Positions 44,666 to 53,160 of a DNA stretch of 64,000 nucleotides are shown here, piece by piece. Both the position numbers and the translations under genes were made by a program. The notes below the pieces were generated by a model that saw nothing but the letters and a program-made list of their open reading frames with translations, had not been told where the DNA came from and searched no databases. The stretch's first letter is position 1, and the number at the start of each line of letters is the position of its first letter. Source of the DNA: UBA8752 sp002336475 (GTDB lineage Bacteria > Bacteroidota > Bacteroidia > Flavobacteriales_D > Sanyastnellaceae); contig OX044365.1 of NCBI GenBank assembly GCA_943846755.1, positions 1,612,001 to 1,676,000 of the forward strand, read 5' to 3'.

Positions 44666-44854
44666 ATGAACCTACAGGAGCTCCTCACACCCGTGGCCAA
44701 GTTCGTCGAATGGACTTTCGAAACGCTGCTGATTCCAGTCACCAACCCTTTCAATGCTGCAGTGGTATTGCTCATCGTTAGCGGCATTGCGATGTGGCTG
44801 CGCAAGCAGGGTAAATTCACTGCTGAGGCACGCCGAAACGGCGGCATCATTTGA
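44666..44854 (+). CDS. Small one-helix membrane protein (DUF6341-like by context)
   Basis: A 62-residue protein: an amphipathic N-terminal stretch (NLQELLTPVAKFVEWTFETLLIP), one hydrophobic helix (AAVVLLIVSGIAMWL), and a basic tail (RKQGKFTAEARR). The size, the LxP segment before the helix and the position beside purD and DUF6427 match the small DUF6341 proteins of Flavobacteriia, but sequence similarity is weak by eye. It is preceded by a consensus -7 element and is convergent with purD. The frame opens at 44600, yet ATG 44666 is the only start consistent with the promoter. Confidence 0.65.
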   Translation: MNLQELLTPVAKFVEWTFETLLIPVTNPFNAAVVLLIVSGIAMWLRKQGKFTAEARRNGGII

Positions 44855-44870
44855 ACTTCAGTTTCTTGAA

Positions 44871-46151
44871 TCACGCGACCGTTCCGATATCGGAACGGAA
44901 GTTCTTGCCATTGAACTGAACCGCTTCTGCCAAGGCATATGCCTGATCAGAGGCTTGCTTCACATCCGCACCTGTTCCAACACAGGCCATGACCCGGCCA
45001 CCAGAAGTGACCGTTTCCCCATTGACTGTCGCCGTTCCTGCGTGGACAATCTGCTGGTCCTTTCCAATGGTTGAGGGATCCGGAAGTGTGATGCGCTCTC
45101 CCTTTTTGTAGTCTCCAGGGTACCCTTCACTGGCCAAGATGACCGCTGTGGCGGCTTTGGGAGAAAGTGAAACGTCGATCTCTGACAACAGCCCATTGGC
45201 CAATCCATCCATCAGGTGCAGCAAATCTGTTTCAAGCAGCGGCAAAACGATTTGGGTTTCAGGATCGCCCATCCGGCAGTTGTATTCGATCACATAGGGA
45301 TCGCCTTGCACCTTCATCAGTCCAAAAAAGAGGAAGCCTTGGTAAGGAATGCTGTCGCGCTGCAGGCCCCTAATGGTGGGAATCACCACCTGATTCTTGA
45401 CCTTTTCCATGAACTCAGGCGTCACGTGCGGCACAGGGCTAATGGCCCCCATCCCCCCCGTGTTGGGGCCCTTGTTGTCATCGCCAATGCGCTTGTAATC
45501 CATCGCAGGTGACAGCAACCGCCATGCATTGCCATCGGTGACGATGAACATAGACACCTCTACACCTTTGAGAAACTCCTCGATGACAATCTCCTTGCCT
45601 GCGCTGCCAAAGGCTTCTCCTCGAATCATGGAACGCACCGCGGATTCAGCTTCACTGAGTACCTCTGTCACAATGACCCCTTTTCCTGCGGCCAAACCAC
45701 TGGCCTTGACCACATATGGGGGCTTCATTTTCCTCAAGAAAGCCAGCGCGTCTCGCACTTCACCTTTTCCAAAGGTGCCATACTTGGCTGTTGGAATGCG
45801 ATGGCGGTGCATGAACTCCTTGGAAAAAATCTTGCTCCCTTCCAGTGCAGCGCCTGCCTTTGATGGGCCGATAACCGCCACTGAGGACAAGGTTTTGTCG
45901 GCAGCAAAATAATCCGCAATGCCGGCCACAAGCGGGGCTTCAGGCCCCACCACGACCATGTCGATCCTGTTGGCTTTGACGCATTCCGCAACGGCTGGAA
46001 AATCCATCGGGTCGAGGGGCACGTTTGTGCCTAAATCTTTCGTTCCGGCATTGCCCGGTCCAAAGAAAGTGGCGTCCAACAGTGAGCTGCCTGAGATTTT
46101 CAAGCCGATGGCATGCTCCCTACCACCAGATCCAAGTATGAGTACACGCAT
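44871..46151 (-). CDS. purD: Phosphoribosylamine--glycine ligase
   Basis: Second step of purine synthesis, forming GAR from phosphoribosylamine, glycine and ATP. It has 426 residues, the usual length. Starts MRVLILGSGGREHAI. ATP-grasp motifs include VKASGLAAGKGVIV, IEEFLKGVEVSMFIVTDG, the family signature YNCRMGDPETQ near residue 290, and a C-terminal ILASEGYPGDYKKG. A -7 element sits seven bases upstream, overlapping the promoter of the divergent glycosyltransferase gene. Confidence 0.96.
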   Translation of the reverse strand: MRVLILGSGGREHAIGLKISGSSLLDATFFGPGNAGTKDLGTNVPLDPMDFPAVAECVKANRIDMVVVGPEAPLVAGIADYFAADKTLSSVAVIGPSKAGAALEGSKIFSKEFMHRHRIPTAKYGTFGKGEVRDALAFLRKMKPPYVVKASGLAAGKGVIVTEVLSEAESAVRSMIRGEAFGSAGKEIVIEEFLKGVEVSMFIVTDGNAWRLLSPAMDYKRIGDDNKGPNTGGMGAISPVPHVTPEFMEKVKNQVVIPTIRGLQRDSIPYQGFLFFGLMKVQGDPYVIEYNCRMGDPETQIVLPLLETDLLHLMDGLANGLLSEIDVSLSPKAATAVILASEGYPGDYKKGERITLPDPSTIGKDQQIVHAGTATVNGETVTSGGRVMACVGTGADVKQASDQAYALAEAVQFNGKNFRSDIGTVA

Positions 46152-46158
46152 AGTCCCT

Positions 46159-46166
46159 CAAAACTA
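46159..46166 (-). promoter_or_regulatory. Putative -7 element for purD
   Basis: Minus strand TAGTTTTG, an exact TAnnTTTG match, seven bases before the purD ATG. It overlaps the plus-strand TACCTTCG by two bases. Confidence 0.5.
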
Positions 46167-46172
46167 CCTTCG
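46165..46172 (+). promoter_or_regulatory. Putative -7 element for the GT2-GT9 gene
   Basis: TACCTTCG, the same octamer as before lpd and metG, 96 bases ahead of the ATG at 46269 and back-to-back with the purD element. Confidence 0.35.
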
Positions 46173-46268
46173 CCCCGGTCCGGACCGCTGCATTGTTTTC
46201 AACACCTGGGGACAAGTGCTCACCAAAAAGGGGCCAAGTGCGCTTATTTCGTGAACGACAACGCAAAC

Positions 46269-48062
46269 ATGTCTTCAAACCGGCCTCTTGATGGAGCACC
46301 CCTGCTCAGCGTGGTGGTCATCACCCTCAATGAGGAGCGCAACCTTCCGCGGTTGCTGCGCGCCGTTTCGGCATGGGCCGACGAAATCGTGGTGTTCGAT
46401 TCAGGAAGTACCGACGCCACGGTGGAGCTCGCCCTAGCGGCAGGAGCCAAGGTGGTGAATTGTCCCTGGGAAGGCTGGTCAGCCACCAAAAACAAGGCAA
46501 ACGCCACCGCACGTGGGCAGTGGATTTTGAGTCTGGATGCCGATGAGGCTCCGGATGCGGAGTGCGCAGCCGCCATTCAAGCGCATGTGCAAGGCGGCAA
46601 GCGATCGCCAGAGGGTCTTTTGCGGGTCGGTGAGGTCAACCGCATGACCAACTATTGCGGTCAATGGGTTCGGCACAGCGGTTGGTTTCCCGACCGAAAC
46701 ATCCGCTTATGGCCCCGCGGAACGGCGGAATGGTCGGGCGCAATCCACGAGTCTCCATCGTTCGAGGAAAAGACAGAAACGACGAGGCTTTCAGGAATTG
46801 TGGAACACCACAGCTATCCCCAACGGGCCGACCATTTGTCTCAAATCGAGAAGTTTGGAAAGGTCTGGGCCGAAGATCAATTCGCATCGGGAAAGTCGAC
46901 GCCATTGGCCTTGGTTGGGCTCAAAGTCGTCGCGCAATGGCTCAAGACCTATGCCATCAAACGCGGATTTCTCGACGGTCGGACAGGATGGACAATTGCC
47001 CGGCTCAGCGCTTGGGCCACATGGCGCAAGCACGCCCGACTCAGGGCGCTTTACCGCCATGATGTCCCATCTCCACGCAAAATTCTGGTGGCCCGGACAG
47101 ACGCATTGGGTGACCTTGTGCTCACCTTGCCCCTGCTGCACGCCCTGCGCGATCATTTTCCAAGCGCCCAGTTGGACCTTTTGGTCCGGCCTTATGCAGA
47201 AGCTGTGGCGCAAGCGGCCCTGCACGCAGATGGGGTGCTGTTGTGGACCGACGAGATGGCCAAAGACGCCCGCGGGAAAGGCACCGAATTTCTCAAGGAA
47301 GCGGCCTACGATGCCGTTGTATTGGCCTTTCCCGACCCCCAAGTCGTGCGGGCCAGTGTAGGGGCGGGCATCCCCATGCGCCTAGGCACAGGACGCAGGC
47401 GGCATACTTTTTGGCACATGACCCACCCGAATTGGGATGGACGGAGAGACTCTGGCGGGCACGAGAGTTGGCATGGTTTGAGGTTGTTGATGCCATTGGG
47501 GGTGGATGTCACCCACAGCAGGATTCAAAGAAATCTGCTTCGCCCTCCTGCAGCAGATGACACCGCAGAGAAGGCGCTCAATGGGCTGGACACCCCCTTG
47601 GTATTGCTTCATCCGGGGTCGCACGGAAGTGCAGGAAATTGGGCCCCTGATCGGTTTGCATCCCTGGCCATTGTGCTGGCCCGCGCCGGATTGACTGTGG
47701 CCTTTACCGGCACCGAGAAAGAAGGCCGGGATTTTGCGCCCCACTTGCCCGCTTTTGGCGGCATTGAGTCGTGGTTTGGCCAATTCAACCTCAAGCAGCT
47801 CTTGGCGGTGCAGTCTCGATCTGCAGCTGTGGTGGCGTCGAGCACTGGACCCTTGCACACTGCCACTGCCATGGGCATTCCAGGGGTTGGGCTATATGGC
47901 TCAGAAGCCCCTGCATGGGCCGCTAGGTGGTCGCCAATTGGGCCTCATGTCACTGTCATCGAAACGGATGCCTTCGACAAAAACGGGCACCTCGATGTCC
48001 CCGTCGAACAGGTAAAATCCGCGGTACTTGCCGTCACTAACGGGACCCGCGACCCTCAATAA
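46269..48062 (+). CDS. Fused glycosyltransferase: GT2 (WaaE-like) plus GT9 (heptosyltransferase-like)
   Basis: A 597-residue protein joining two enzymes normally separate. Residues about 1-230 are a GT2 domain with LSVVVITLNEERNLPRLL, the DSGSTD loop and the DXD-like LDADEAPD, closest to WaaE-type LPS core glucosyltransferases. From about 266 a GT9 domain begins (KILVARTDALGDLVLTLPLL) and continues through LHPGSHGSAGNW and SSTGPLHTATAMGIPGVGLYG, the donor-binding region of ADP-heptose transferases. Both probably act at the cytoplasmic face on LPS core. The gene converges on an O-antigen ligase gene and their 3' ends overlap by 26 bases. ATG 46269 chosen; GTG 46251 also possible. Confidence 0.88.
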   Translation: MSSNRPLDGAPLLSVVVITLNEERNLPRLLRAVSAWADEIVVFDSGSTDATVELALAAGAKVVNCPWEGWSATKNKANATARGQWILSLDADEAPDAECAAAIQAHVQGGKRSPEGLLRVGEVNRMTNYCGQWVRHSGWFPDRNIRLWPRGTAEWSGAIHESPSFEEKTETTRLSGIVEHHSYPQRADHLSQIEKFGKVWAEDQFASGKSTPLALVGLKVVAQWLKTYAIKRGFLDGRTGWTIARLSAWATWRKHARLRALYRHDVPSPRKILVARTDALGDLVLTLPLLHALRDHFPSAQLDLLVRPYAEAVAQAALHADGVLLWTDEMAKDARGKGTEFLKEAAYDAVVLAFPDPQVVRASVGAGIPMRLGTGRRRHTFWHMTHPNWDGRRDSGGHESWHGLRLLMPLGVDVTHSRIQRNLLRPPAADDTAEKALNGLDTPLVLLHPGSHGSAGNWAPDRFASLAIVLARAGLTVAFTGTEKEGRDFAPHLPAFGGIESWFGQFNLKQLLAVQSRSAAVVASSTGPLHTATAMGIPGVGLYGSEAPAWAARWSPIGPHVTVIETDAFDKNGHLDVPVEQVKSAVLAVTNGTRDPQ

Positions 48063-49584
48063 AAGCGCCCAGTACCAAAGCCACAACGGCCAGCGTCACA
48101 CCCGCTTGGGTCTCGAGTGTGTCTTCCGTCAAGCAACTCAGTGCCAGCAGCAACACACCCGGTCGGCAAGGACGGTGTGCCCACATCGATGTCATGGCCA
48201 AAATCAACAAGCCCAGGCCCACTGCACCAAGCGCCAATGCAATGGTCATGAATTGATTGTGTGGCCGCTTGCGGCCTGCAGCCGGCCATTCCGGGAATGA
48301 CGACCTAAAGCCCTTTTCCATCTCAATGCCGACGCGACCGGCTCCTGCACCAATGGCCTTGCTCAATGGCGGCAAGGCGCACCATGCATCAAAGGCGACA
48401 TCCATGTAAACCGAGCGCGCCAAAACGCTCGCATTCGGCGACCGGTTGCCGTCCAACCACTGCCCCCAATTGAATTTGAACCGGTTCCAACGCTTCTGCC
48501 AAGCCCCTTCCTCCAGTTCCACCGTCGAGGTCACCCTGTTGGCCACTGCCAAGACTTCTGCTGCTGACAAAGCAGCAACACCTTCAGCGTCCTTGGCCAG
48601 CCCTTTCGAAGCCAAGAAACGCACCAAAGCACCTTGAATCTCGTCCATTGGCGTGTCGCTTCGTTTGCCCCAAGCCGCCTTGAGTTCTCCCCAAGCCAGG
48701 TGGGTCCAAACGAAATGGCCGTTTTCCGTCACACGGCGTTCCAGCTTGTGGACATATGCCTCTCCAGCCTGCGTATGCGTGGGCAACTGATCCGCCTGTG
48801 GAAGCGCTGTTGGCAAGGCCCGGCTCAGCAGGAATATCAGTGGAATCAGAACCACAGCAACCAAAGCGAAATTCCGCCGCATTGTGGCTACGGTGGGCCA
48901 GGTCAAAACCTCTGTGCTGGCCAATTTTCGCACGCCCAAGGTGGAGACCCACCAAGGGGATAATGCCACTCCAACCAACAAGCCAGTCACACCTTGCACC
49001 CACGTCCAAGCAGACAGGGCGAGGATCAGACTGCACCACATCCACCTCGTGCCCAACAAGTGTGCGGCCCAAGGCAACAACAGGGCCCACCACAGCCCGA
49101 ACCTGATGTGAGATATGAACTGCGAAGCCTGCCTGCCTCCCGTTGGCCCACCATTCATGAAGTCCCAAACAATGAGGACAGCCGTGGCCATGCCCGCAGA
49201 AACAATGGCCATTTTCAAAACCAGCTTTACCTCCGAAGCCTGCAAAGCCAAGGAATGTCGGGCCATGACGACCATGGCCCACCCGCCAACGGCCAAGGGC
49301 AACTTTACCCTCACATCATGCAGGCAAGCCTCGGGTTCCCCGCCCCATAGAAAAGAAAGTCCCGACCATAAAACCAACAGCATCAAGGCCCACCCTGCCC
49401 GGCCCAAGGCCTTGCGGGAAGTTGTCGTTACAGCTTGCCCAGGCCGGTTCAGCAAGTGACTGATGGTCACCAAGCCAAGCCAAGCTGTGGCAATGCTCAT
49501 GAAGGCGTTTGACCAAGGAAAGGCCAGCACCACCGCGCCCCAGGCCCAGACCCATGGAATTTCCGGTACGCGAACTCTACTCAT
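48037..49584 (-). CDS. O-antigen ligase-family membrane protein
   Basis: A 515-residue inner-membrane protein with about ten helices and one large periplasmic loop (about residues 265-405). The Wzy_C/WaaL signature lies after that loop (PHNQFMTIALALGAVGLGLL, containing the conserved His) and the closing TEDTLETQAGVTL block is typical of the family. Such proteins join O-antigen to lipid A-core, or polymerise it; which applies cannot be told. The start overlaps the stop of the S41 peptidase gene by four bases (ATGA). The 3' end overlaps the convergent glycosyltransferase gene. Confidence 0.85.
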   Translation of the reverse strand: MSRVRVPEIPWVWAWGAVVLAFPWSNAFMSIATAWLGLVTISHLLNRPGQAVTTTSRKALGRAGWALMLLVLWSGLSFLWGGEPEACLHDVRVKLPLAVGGWAMVVMARHSLALQASEVKLVLKMAIVSAGMATAVLIVWDFMNGGPTGGRQASQFISHIRFGLWWALLLPWAAHLLGTRWMWCSLILALSAWTWVQGVTGLLVGVALSPWWVSTLGVRKLASTEVLTWPTVATMRRNFALVAVVLIPLIFLLSRALPTALPQADQLPTHTQAGEAYVHKLERRVTENGHFVWTHLAWGELKAAWGKRSDTPMDEIQGALVRFLASKGLAKDAEGVAALSAAEVLAVANRVTSTVELEEGAWQKRWNRFKFNWGQWLDGNRSPNASVLARSVYMDVAFDAWCALPPLSKAIGAGAGRVGIEMEKGFRSSFPEWPAAGRKRPHNQFMTIALALGAVGLGLLILAMTSMWAHRPCRPGVLLLALSCLTEDTLETQAGVTLAVVALVLGAFIEGRGSR

Positions 49585-51284
49585 TCGCGGGTGGGAGCGG
49601 CTTCTTCACCGACACCTGTTCCGAAGACGTCGGACATTTCATCCCCAAAGACCATCAAAGCACGTCCAACGGCAGGATCTTTGGTGAGGCTCCGTTCGAC
49701 CATCCCCGCCGCATAGTGGAACCGAAGCACCACCTCGTCCTCCAATGTTTGGCGAATCTCCTCTTCAAAAAGTCCCAAGTCCCTTTCCAAATTTGGTTCA
49801 AGGGCCAACCGCAATGAGGCCAGTTGTTCTTGCGCTACTTCTTGGTACTGTTCCAACTCCACCACATTGCGCAGCTCCTCTAGAACCACCATACTCTCTG
49901 TATCGTATTCAAATGAGGCGTCCTGAAGGTGGTCTAGAAACCGGGCCCAATCGGCATCAGCCATGTCATAGGAGACCGGGTCTGGGACATCTGTGCTGTC
50001 CAACCCCGCGGCCACTTCTGTCGCATAGTGGAACACTTCATATTCGTCGAGAAGCCGCTGCAGCAAAGTGGACATGAATGGGGTTTCGACTTCAATGTCA
50101 GGCTGGATGCCCCTCCCCTCGATGACCGGTCGGCCACCCGTGGTTTCAAAGGTGCGCAACAATGTGTCAGACACGGCACACGCCTTTCCTTGAGAATCCC
50201 TAGCACCCCCGTAGTCCAAGCGCTGTATGCACCGTCCACTTGCCGTGTAGTACTTGGCAACCGTGACTTTCAATCGCGTGTTGAACGCCATGTCTTTCGT
50301 CTGTTGTACCAGTCCTTTTCCGAAACTCTCCATGCCGACAATGACCGCGCGGTCAAGGTCTTGCAACGTGCCACTCACGATTTCGGAAGCGCTGGCAGAC
50401 TTCCCATCAATCAGAACCACCAAAGGCAGGTCCAATGCAGTAGGGCGTCCGAGGGCCTTGTAGGACTTGTTCCAATTTTCGCTTTTGCCCCGGGTGGAGA
50501 CAATTTCAGTCCCTTTCGGAACGAAAAGGTTGACAATACTCACGCTTTCTTTGAGCAATCCGCCGCCGTTGCCCCGCAAATCGAACACGAGCTGCTTCAT
50601 GCCGGCAGAATCTCTGAGCGACAACAGGGCCTTGCGAACCTCGCCCGCCGAACCCCGCGTGAACTTGGCCAAATAGATGTAGCCGGTGCTGTCGTCGAGC
50701 ATGCCAGAGTATGTCACAGCAGGCACACGGACTTTCGCCCTTTCCACCATCAAGTCCAAGATGCCTCCGCCATGCGGGCGTTCAATCCGCACTTCGATCT
50801 CGCTGCCAGACTCTCCCTTGAGCAGCTCACCTACATCATCGCTGTTGGCGTCTCCTTCGAGGGACTGCCCCCCTACAGAAAGCACCACATCACCAGGACG
50901 AATGCCCGCCTTTTGGGCAGGGTAACCTTCATAGACCTCAACGATTGTAGTCTTGCCGCCGATGGGCTGAACCAACGCTCCGATGCCTCCGTATTCGCCG
51001 GTATTCATGAACCTCAGGTCTTCGATCCGTGATTCTGGATAGTACACGGTGTAGGGATCAAGCTCATCCAACATCGCATCGATCGCCACGCTCATCAACG
51101 TCCCCGGCTCAGGCTCTTCGACGTAAAATTCATGCACCCCTTTGAATACAGACGTCAAGATTTCGAGGTGTTTGGTGACTTCGAAATACGTCCCAGGAAG
51201 TCGGGCTGCCCGCAGCCCCACCAATGCCGTGGCACCAACAAGTGCAAGGGTCAAAACCACTCTAGGAGAACGAAATGCCTTCAT
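49581..51284 (-). CDS. S41 family C-terminal processing peptidase (CtpA-like)
   Basis: A periplasmic serine protease of 567 residues. After an N-terminal anchor (VVLTLALVGATALVGL) come a helical segment, a PDZ domain (about 95-180, GYPAQKAGIRPGDVVLSVGG), and the catalytic core. The core has FDLRGNGGG, the nucleophile Ser in GKSASASEIVSG, and the Lys of the Ser-Lys dyad in ESFGKGLVQQ. A C-terminal helical extension of about 120 residues is rich in Glu and Leu. ATG 51284 overlaps the rnpA stop (ATGA), so translation is coupled. This rnpA-ctpA pairing is common in Bacteroidota. Confidence 0.94.
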   Translation of the reverse strand: MKAFRSPRVVLTLALVGATALVGLRAARLPGTYFEVTKHLEILTSVFKGVHEFYVEEPEPGTLMSVAIDAMLDELDPYTVYYPESRIEDLRFMNTGEYGGIGALVQPIGGKTTIVEVYEGYPAQKAGIRPGDVVLSVGGQSLEGDANSDDVGELLKGESGSEIEVRIERPHGGGILDLMVERAKVRVPAVTYSGMLDDSTGYIYLAKFTRGSAGEVRKALLSLRDSAGMKQLVFDLRGNGGGLLKESVSIVNLFVPKGTEIVSTRGKSENWNKSYKALGRPTALDLPLVVLIDGKSASASEIVSGTLQDLDRAVIVGMESFGKGLVQQTKDMAFNTRLKVTVAKYYTASGRCIQRLDYGGARDSQGKACAVSDTLLRTFETTGGRPVIEGRGIQPDIEVETPFMSTLLQRLLDEYEVFHYATEVAAGLDSTDVPDPVSYDMADADWARFLDHLQDASFEYDTESMVVLEELRNVVELEQYQEVAQEQLASLRLALEPNLERDLGLFEEEIRQTLEDEVVLRFHYAAGMVERSLTKDPAVGRALMVFGDEMSDVFGTGVGEEAAPTRE

Positions 51285-51622
51285 GTTTCTGTTGTGGATT
51301 CGGCTTGCGCCATGCGGTTCAACAATTTGACCATGCCACGCTGGATCATCTCCGAATTTGGCAGGTCCTTCCCTACAAAGATGAGCACCACAGCGCATTG
51401 GTGGCCCTGTGGGATTGTGGCCTCAAATTCCGCGCGGTTGTGGCGCCAACTTTCCCGCATCAAGCGCTTTACCCGATTGCGGTCTACCGCCCTCTTGAAG
51501 CGGCGCTTGCTTACGGTAAATGCCACCCTGGTTGGGGCGGCACCATCTGGTGACGTTTCCAAAAAACGCGCAATGAAAGGGAAGCCTTTTTCAGTGCGGC
51601 CCTCCGCAAACACCCGGTCCAT
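51281..51622 (-). CDS. rnpA: Ribonuclease P protein component (N-terminus probably shifted)
   Basis: Protein subunit that helps the RNase P RNA cut tRNA 5' leaders. The open frame gives 113 residues with the family signature RNRVKRLMRESWR and a preceding VAFTVSKRRFKRAV. Homology continues upstream of ATG 51622: the codons just before it read RDRSLKRRVV, matching the usual K-ERLKS start, but that frame has no ATG, GTG or TTG. An ATG at 51672 in another frame begins MRTF, a typical RnpA start. Adding one base near 51661 would join them into a normal 130-residue protein. It overlaps the S41 peptidase start. Confidence 0.9.
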   Translation of the reverse strand: MDRVFAEGRTEKGFPFIARFLETSPDGAAPTRVAFTVSKRRFKRAVDRNRVKRLMRESWRHNRAEFEATIPQGHQCAVVLIFVGKDLPNSEMIQRGMVKLLNRMAQAESTTET

Positions 51623-51696
51623 TACGACCCGGCGCTTCAGACTGCGGTCCCTTCCTTGCAGAAGGTTCGCATTCGGGCCGTTGGAGTCCTGGGCAA

Positions 51697-52443
51697 TCAG
51701 TCCTTCCCTAAAATGTGGTTCTCGATGGCCATGCTCATGGACGGCGCCTTGGGGTTGGGGGCGCCCACATCAATCCTCAAGGACCGGTTTTCTGCTGCTT
51801 TTCGCGTGGTAGGACCAAACACAGCAATGCGGGTCTCACCTTGCTCAAAACCTGGAAAGTTCTTGTAGAGGCTTTCTATTCCCGAGGGAGAGAAGAACAC
51901 CAGCAAGTCGTATTTGACATCCGACAGGTCTGACAAATCACTGCAGACTGTTTTGTACATCACGGCTTTGGTGAAGTCAATCCCTGCATCATCAAGTGCC
52001 TTGGGAATGCTGGGCTTGAGGATGTCGGCACATGGAAGGAGAAACTTCTCCTTCTTGTGCTTTTTGATGGAATCCATCAACTCCGTAAACCTCAACTGTC
52101 CGTGGAAAATCTTGCGCTTGCGGTACACAATGTATTTCTGCAGGTAGTGCGCTGTCGACTCACTGATGCAGAAGTACTTGGTTGAATCCGGCACTTCAAA
52201 CCTCAACTCGCCCGCCATGCGGAAGTAGTGGTCCACCGCATTTCGAGAGGTAAATATGACGCAGTTGTGCTCGGCCAAATCAATGCGGTCTTGCCTAAAA
52301 ACCTGACCATCAACACCCTCCACGTGAATGAAGCTGCGAAAATCGATTTTCAGCTTATGCTTGCTGGCCAAGTCGAAGTACGGCGACTTATCCGTAGCTG
52401 GCTTGGGTTGCGAAATCAGAATCGTCTTGACCTTCTTGCCCAT
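51697..52443 (-). CDS. hemD: Uroporphyrinogen-III synthase
   Basis: Closes and inverts ring D of hydroxymethylbilane to form uroporphyrinogen III in tetrapyrrole synthesis. It has 248 residues of the divergent Bacteroidota type: KTILISQPKPATDKSPYFDLA at the start, IFTSRNAVDHYF, FCISESTAHYLQKYI, LLVFFSPSGIESLY and IAVFGPTTRKAA in the two Rossmann-like domains. It is richer in Lys, Phe and Tyr than its neighbours. A DUF4271 gene lies six bases upstream and rnpA downstream, the standard order in this phylum. HemH is at 13.8 kb. Confidence 0.92.
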   Translation of the reverse strand: MGKKVKTILISQPKPATDKSPYFDLASKHKLKIDFRSFIHVEGVDGQVFRQDRIDLAEHNCVIFTSRNAVDHYFRMAGELRFEVPDSTKYFCISESTAHYLQKYIVYRKRKIFHGQLRFTELMDSIKKHKKEKFLLPCADILKPSIPKALDDAGIDFTKAVMYKTVCSDLSDLSDVKYDLLVFFSPSGIESLYKNFPGFEQGETRIAVFGPTTRKAAENRSLRIDVGAPNPKAPSMSMAIENHILGKD

Positions 52444-52449
52444 TGTTCT

Positions 52450-53109
52450 TTACCATTGCCAGACGCGCAACAAAACCGCGACTGGGAGGAATTCGAGGCC
52501 GCAAAGGTAGAAAAACCCTTCAACCGGAAGATGACGCAGCCGCGGAATACGCTCGAACGACCTGCGGTGGCGCATTAGCCAGCCTCCAGCCCATACTGCT
52601 GCGGACACCCACAGGCCGATGATCGAGGCTTCATACCCCCAAATTGTGATGCAAAGACCCAGAGGAGAAATCAACCAAGCTGTTGATTCTAAAACATATC
52701 GGTGACCCAATGCCCACTCCCTCCCTGGGATTTCACCCGAGGATATCCCTTCCCAAATGCGCGCCACACACCAACGCGACAACATCAGCACCGTCCACAA
52801 CAACCAAAGCCTCAGCACGCCTTCAGGTGACAGCTCTTGTCTGCCTGCCCGGTCCAGCATGCCACTCAATGCCAATGAAAGGGCCAGTCCAGCCATGGTG
52901 TTTTGAATCCAACCTGAAAACCAAGGCGCCGTGAAATCTCCGCGAGATTGAAGCAACAGCCGAAAATCCGTCCATGCCCAGCCGAGGTGAACAAAGTACT
53001 TGGGGCTCCATTGTCTGAATGCGGCCACGGAAATCGCAACCGCGCACCACGCTGCCCACCACCATTCTGACGGTGCCCATTCCATTGCGCGATCTGCCCC
53101 TTCGAACAT
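52450..53109 (-). CDS. Membrane protein, DUF4271 family
   Basis: A 219-residue inner-membrane protein with about six hydrophobic helices, many Trp residues, and the closing block FFYLCGLEFLPVAVLLRV typical of DUF4271. The family is almost always next to hemD in Bacteroidota; function is unknown. It starts 51 bases after the stop of the large secreted protein. Confidence 0.8.
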   Translation of the reverse strand: MFEGADRAMEWAPSEWWWAAWCAVAISVAAFRQWSPKYFVHLGWAWTDFRLLLQSRGDFTAPWFSGWIQNTMAGLALSLALSGMLDRAGRQELSPEGVLRLWLLWTVLMLSRWCVARIWEGISSGEIPGREWALGHRYVLESTAWLISPLGLCITIWGYEASIIGLWVSAAVWAGGWLMRHRRSFERIPRLRHLPVEGFFYLCGLEFLPVAVLLRVWQW

Positions 53110-53160
53110 GACTCGAATGTCGGTAAATCAATGGGGCCCGCCATGCGCATTCAAGGCAGG

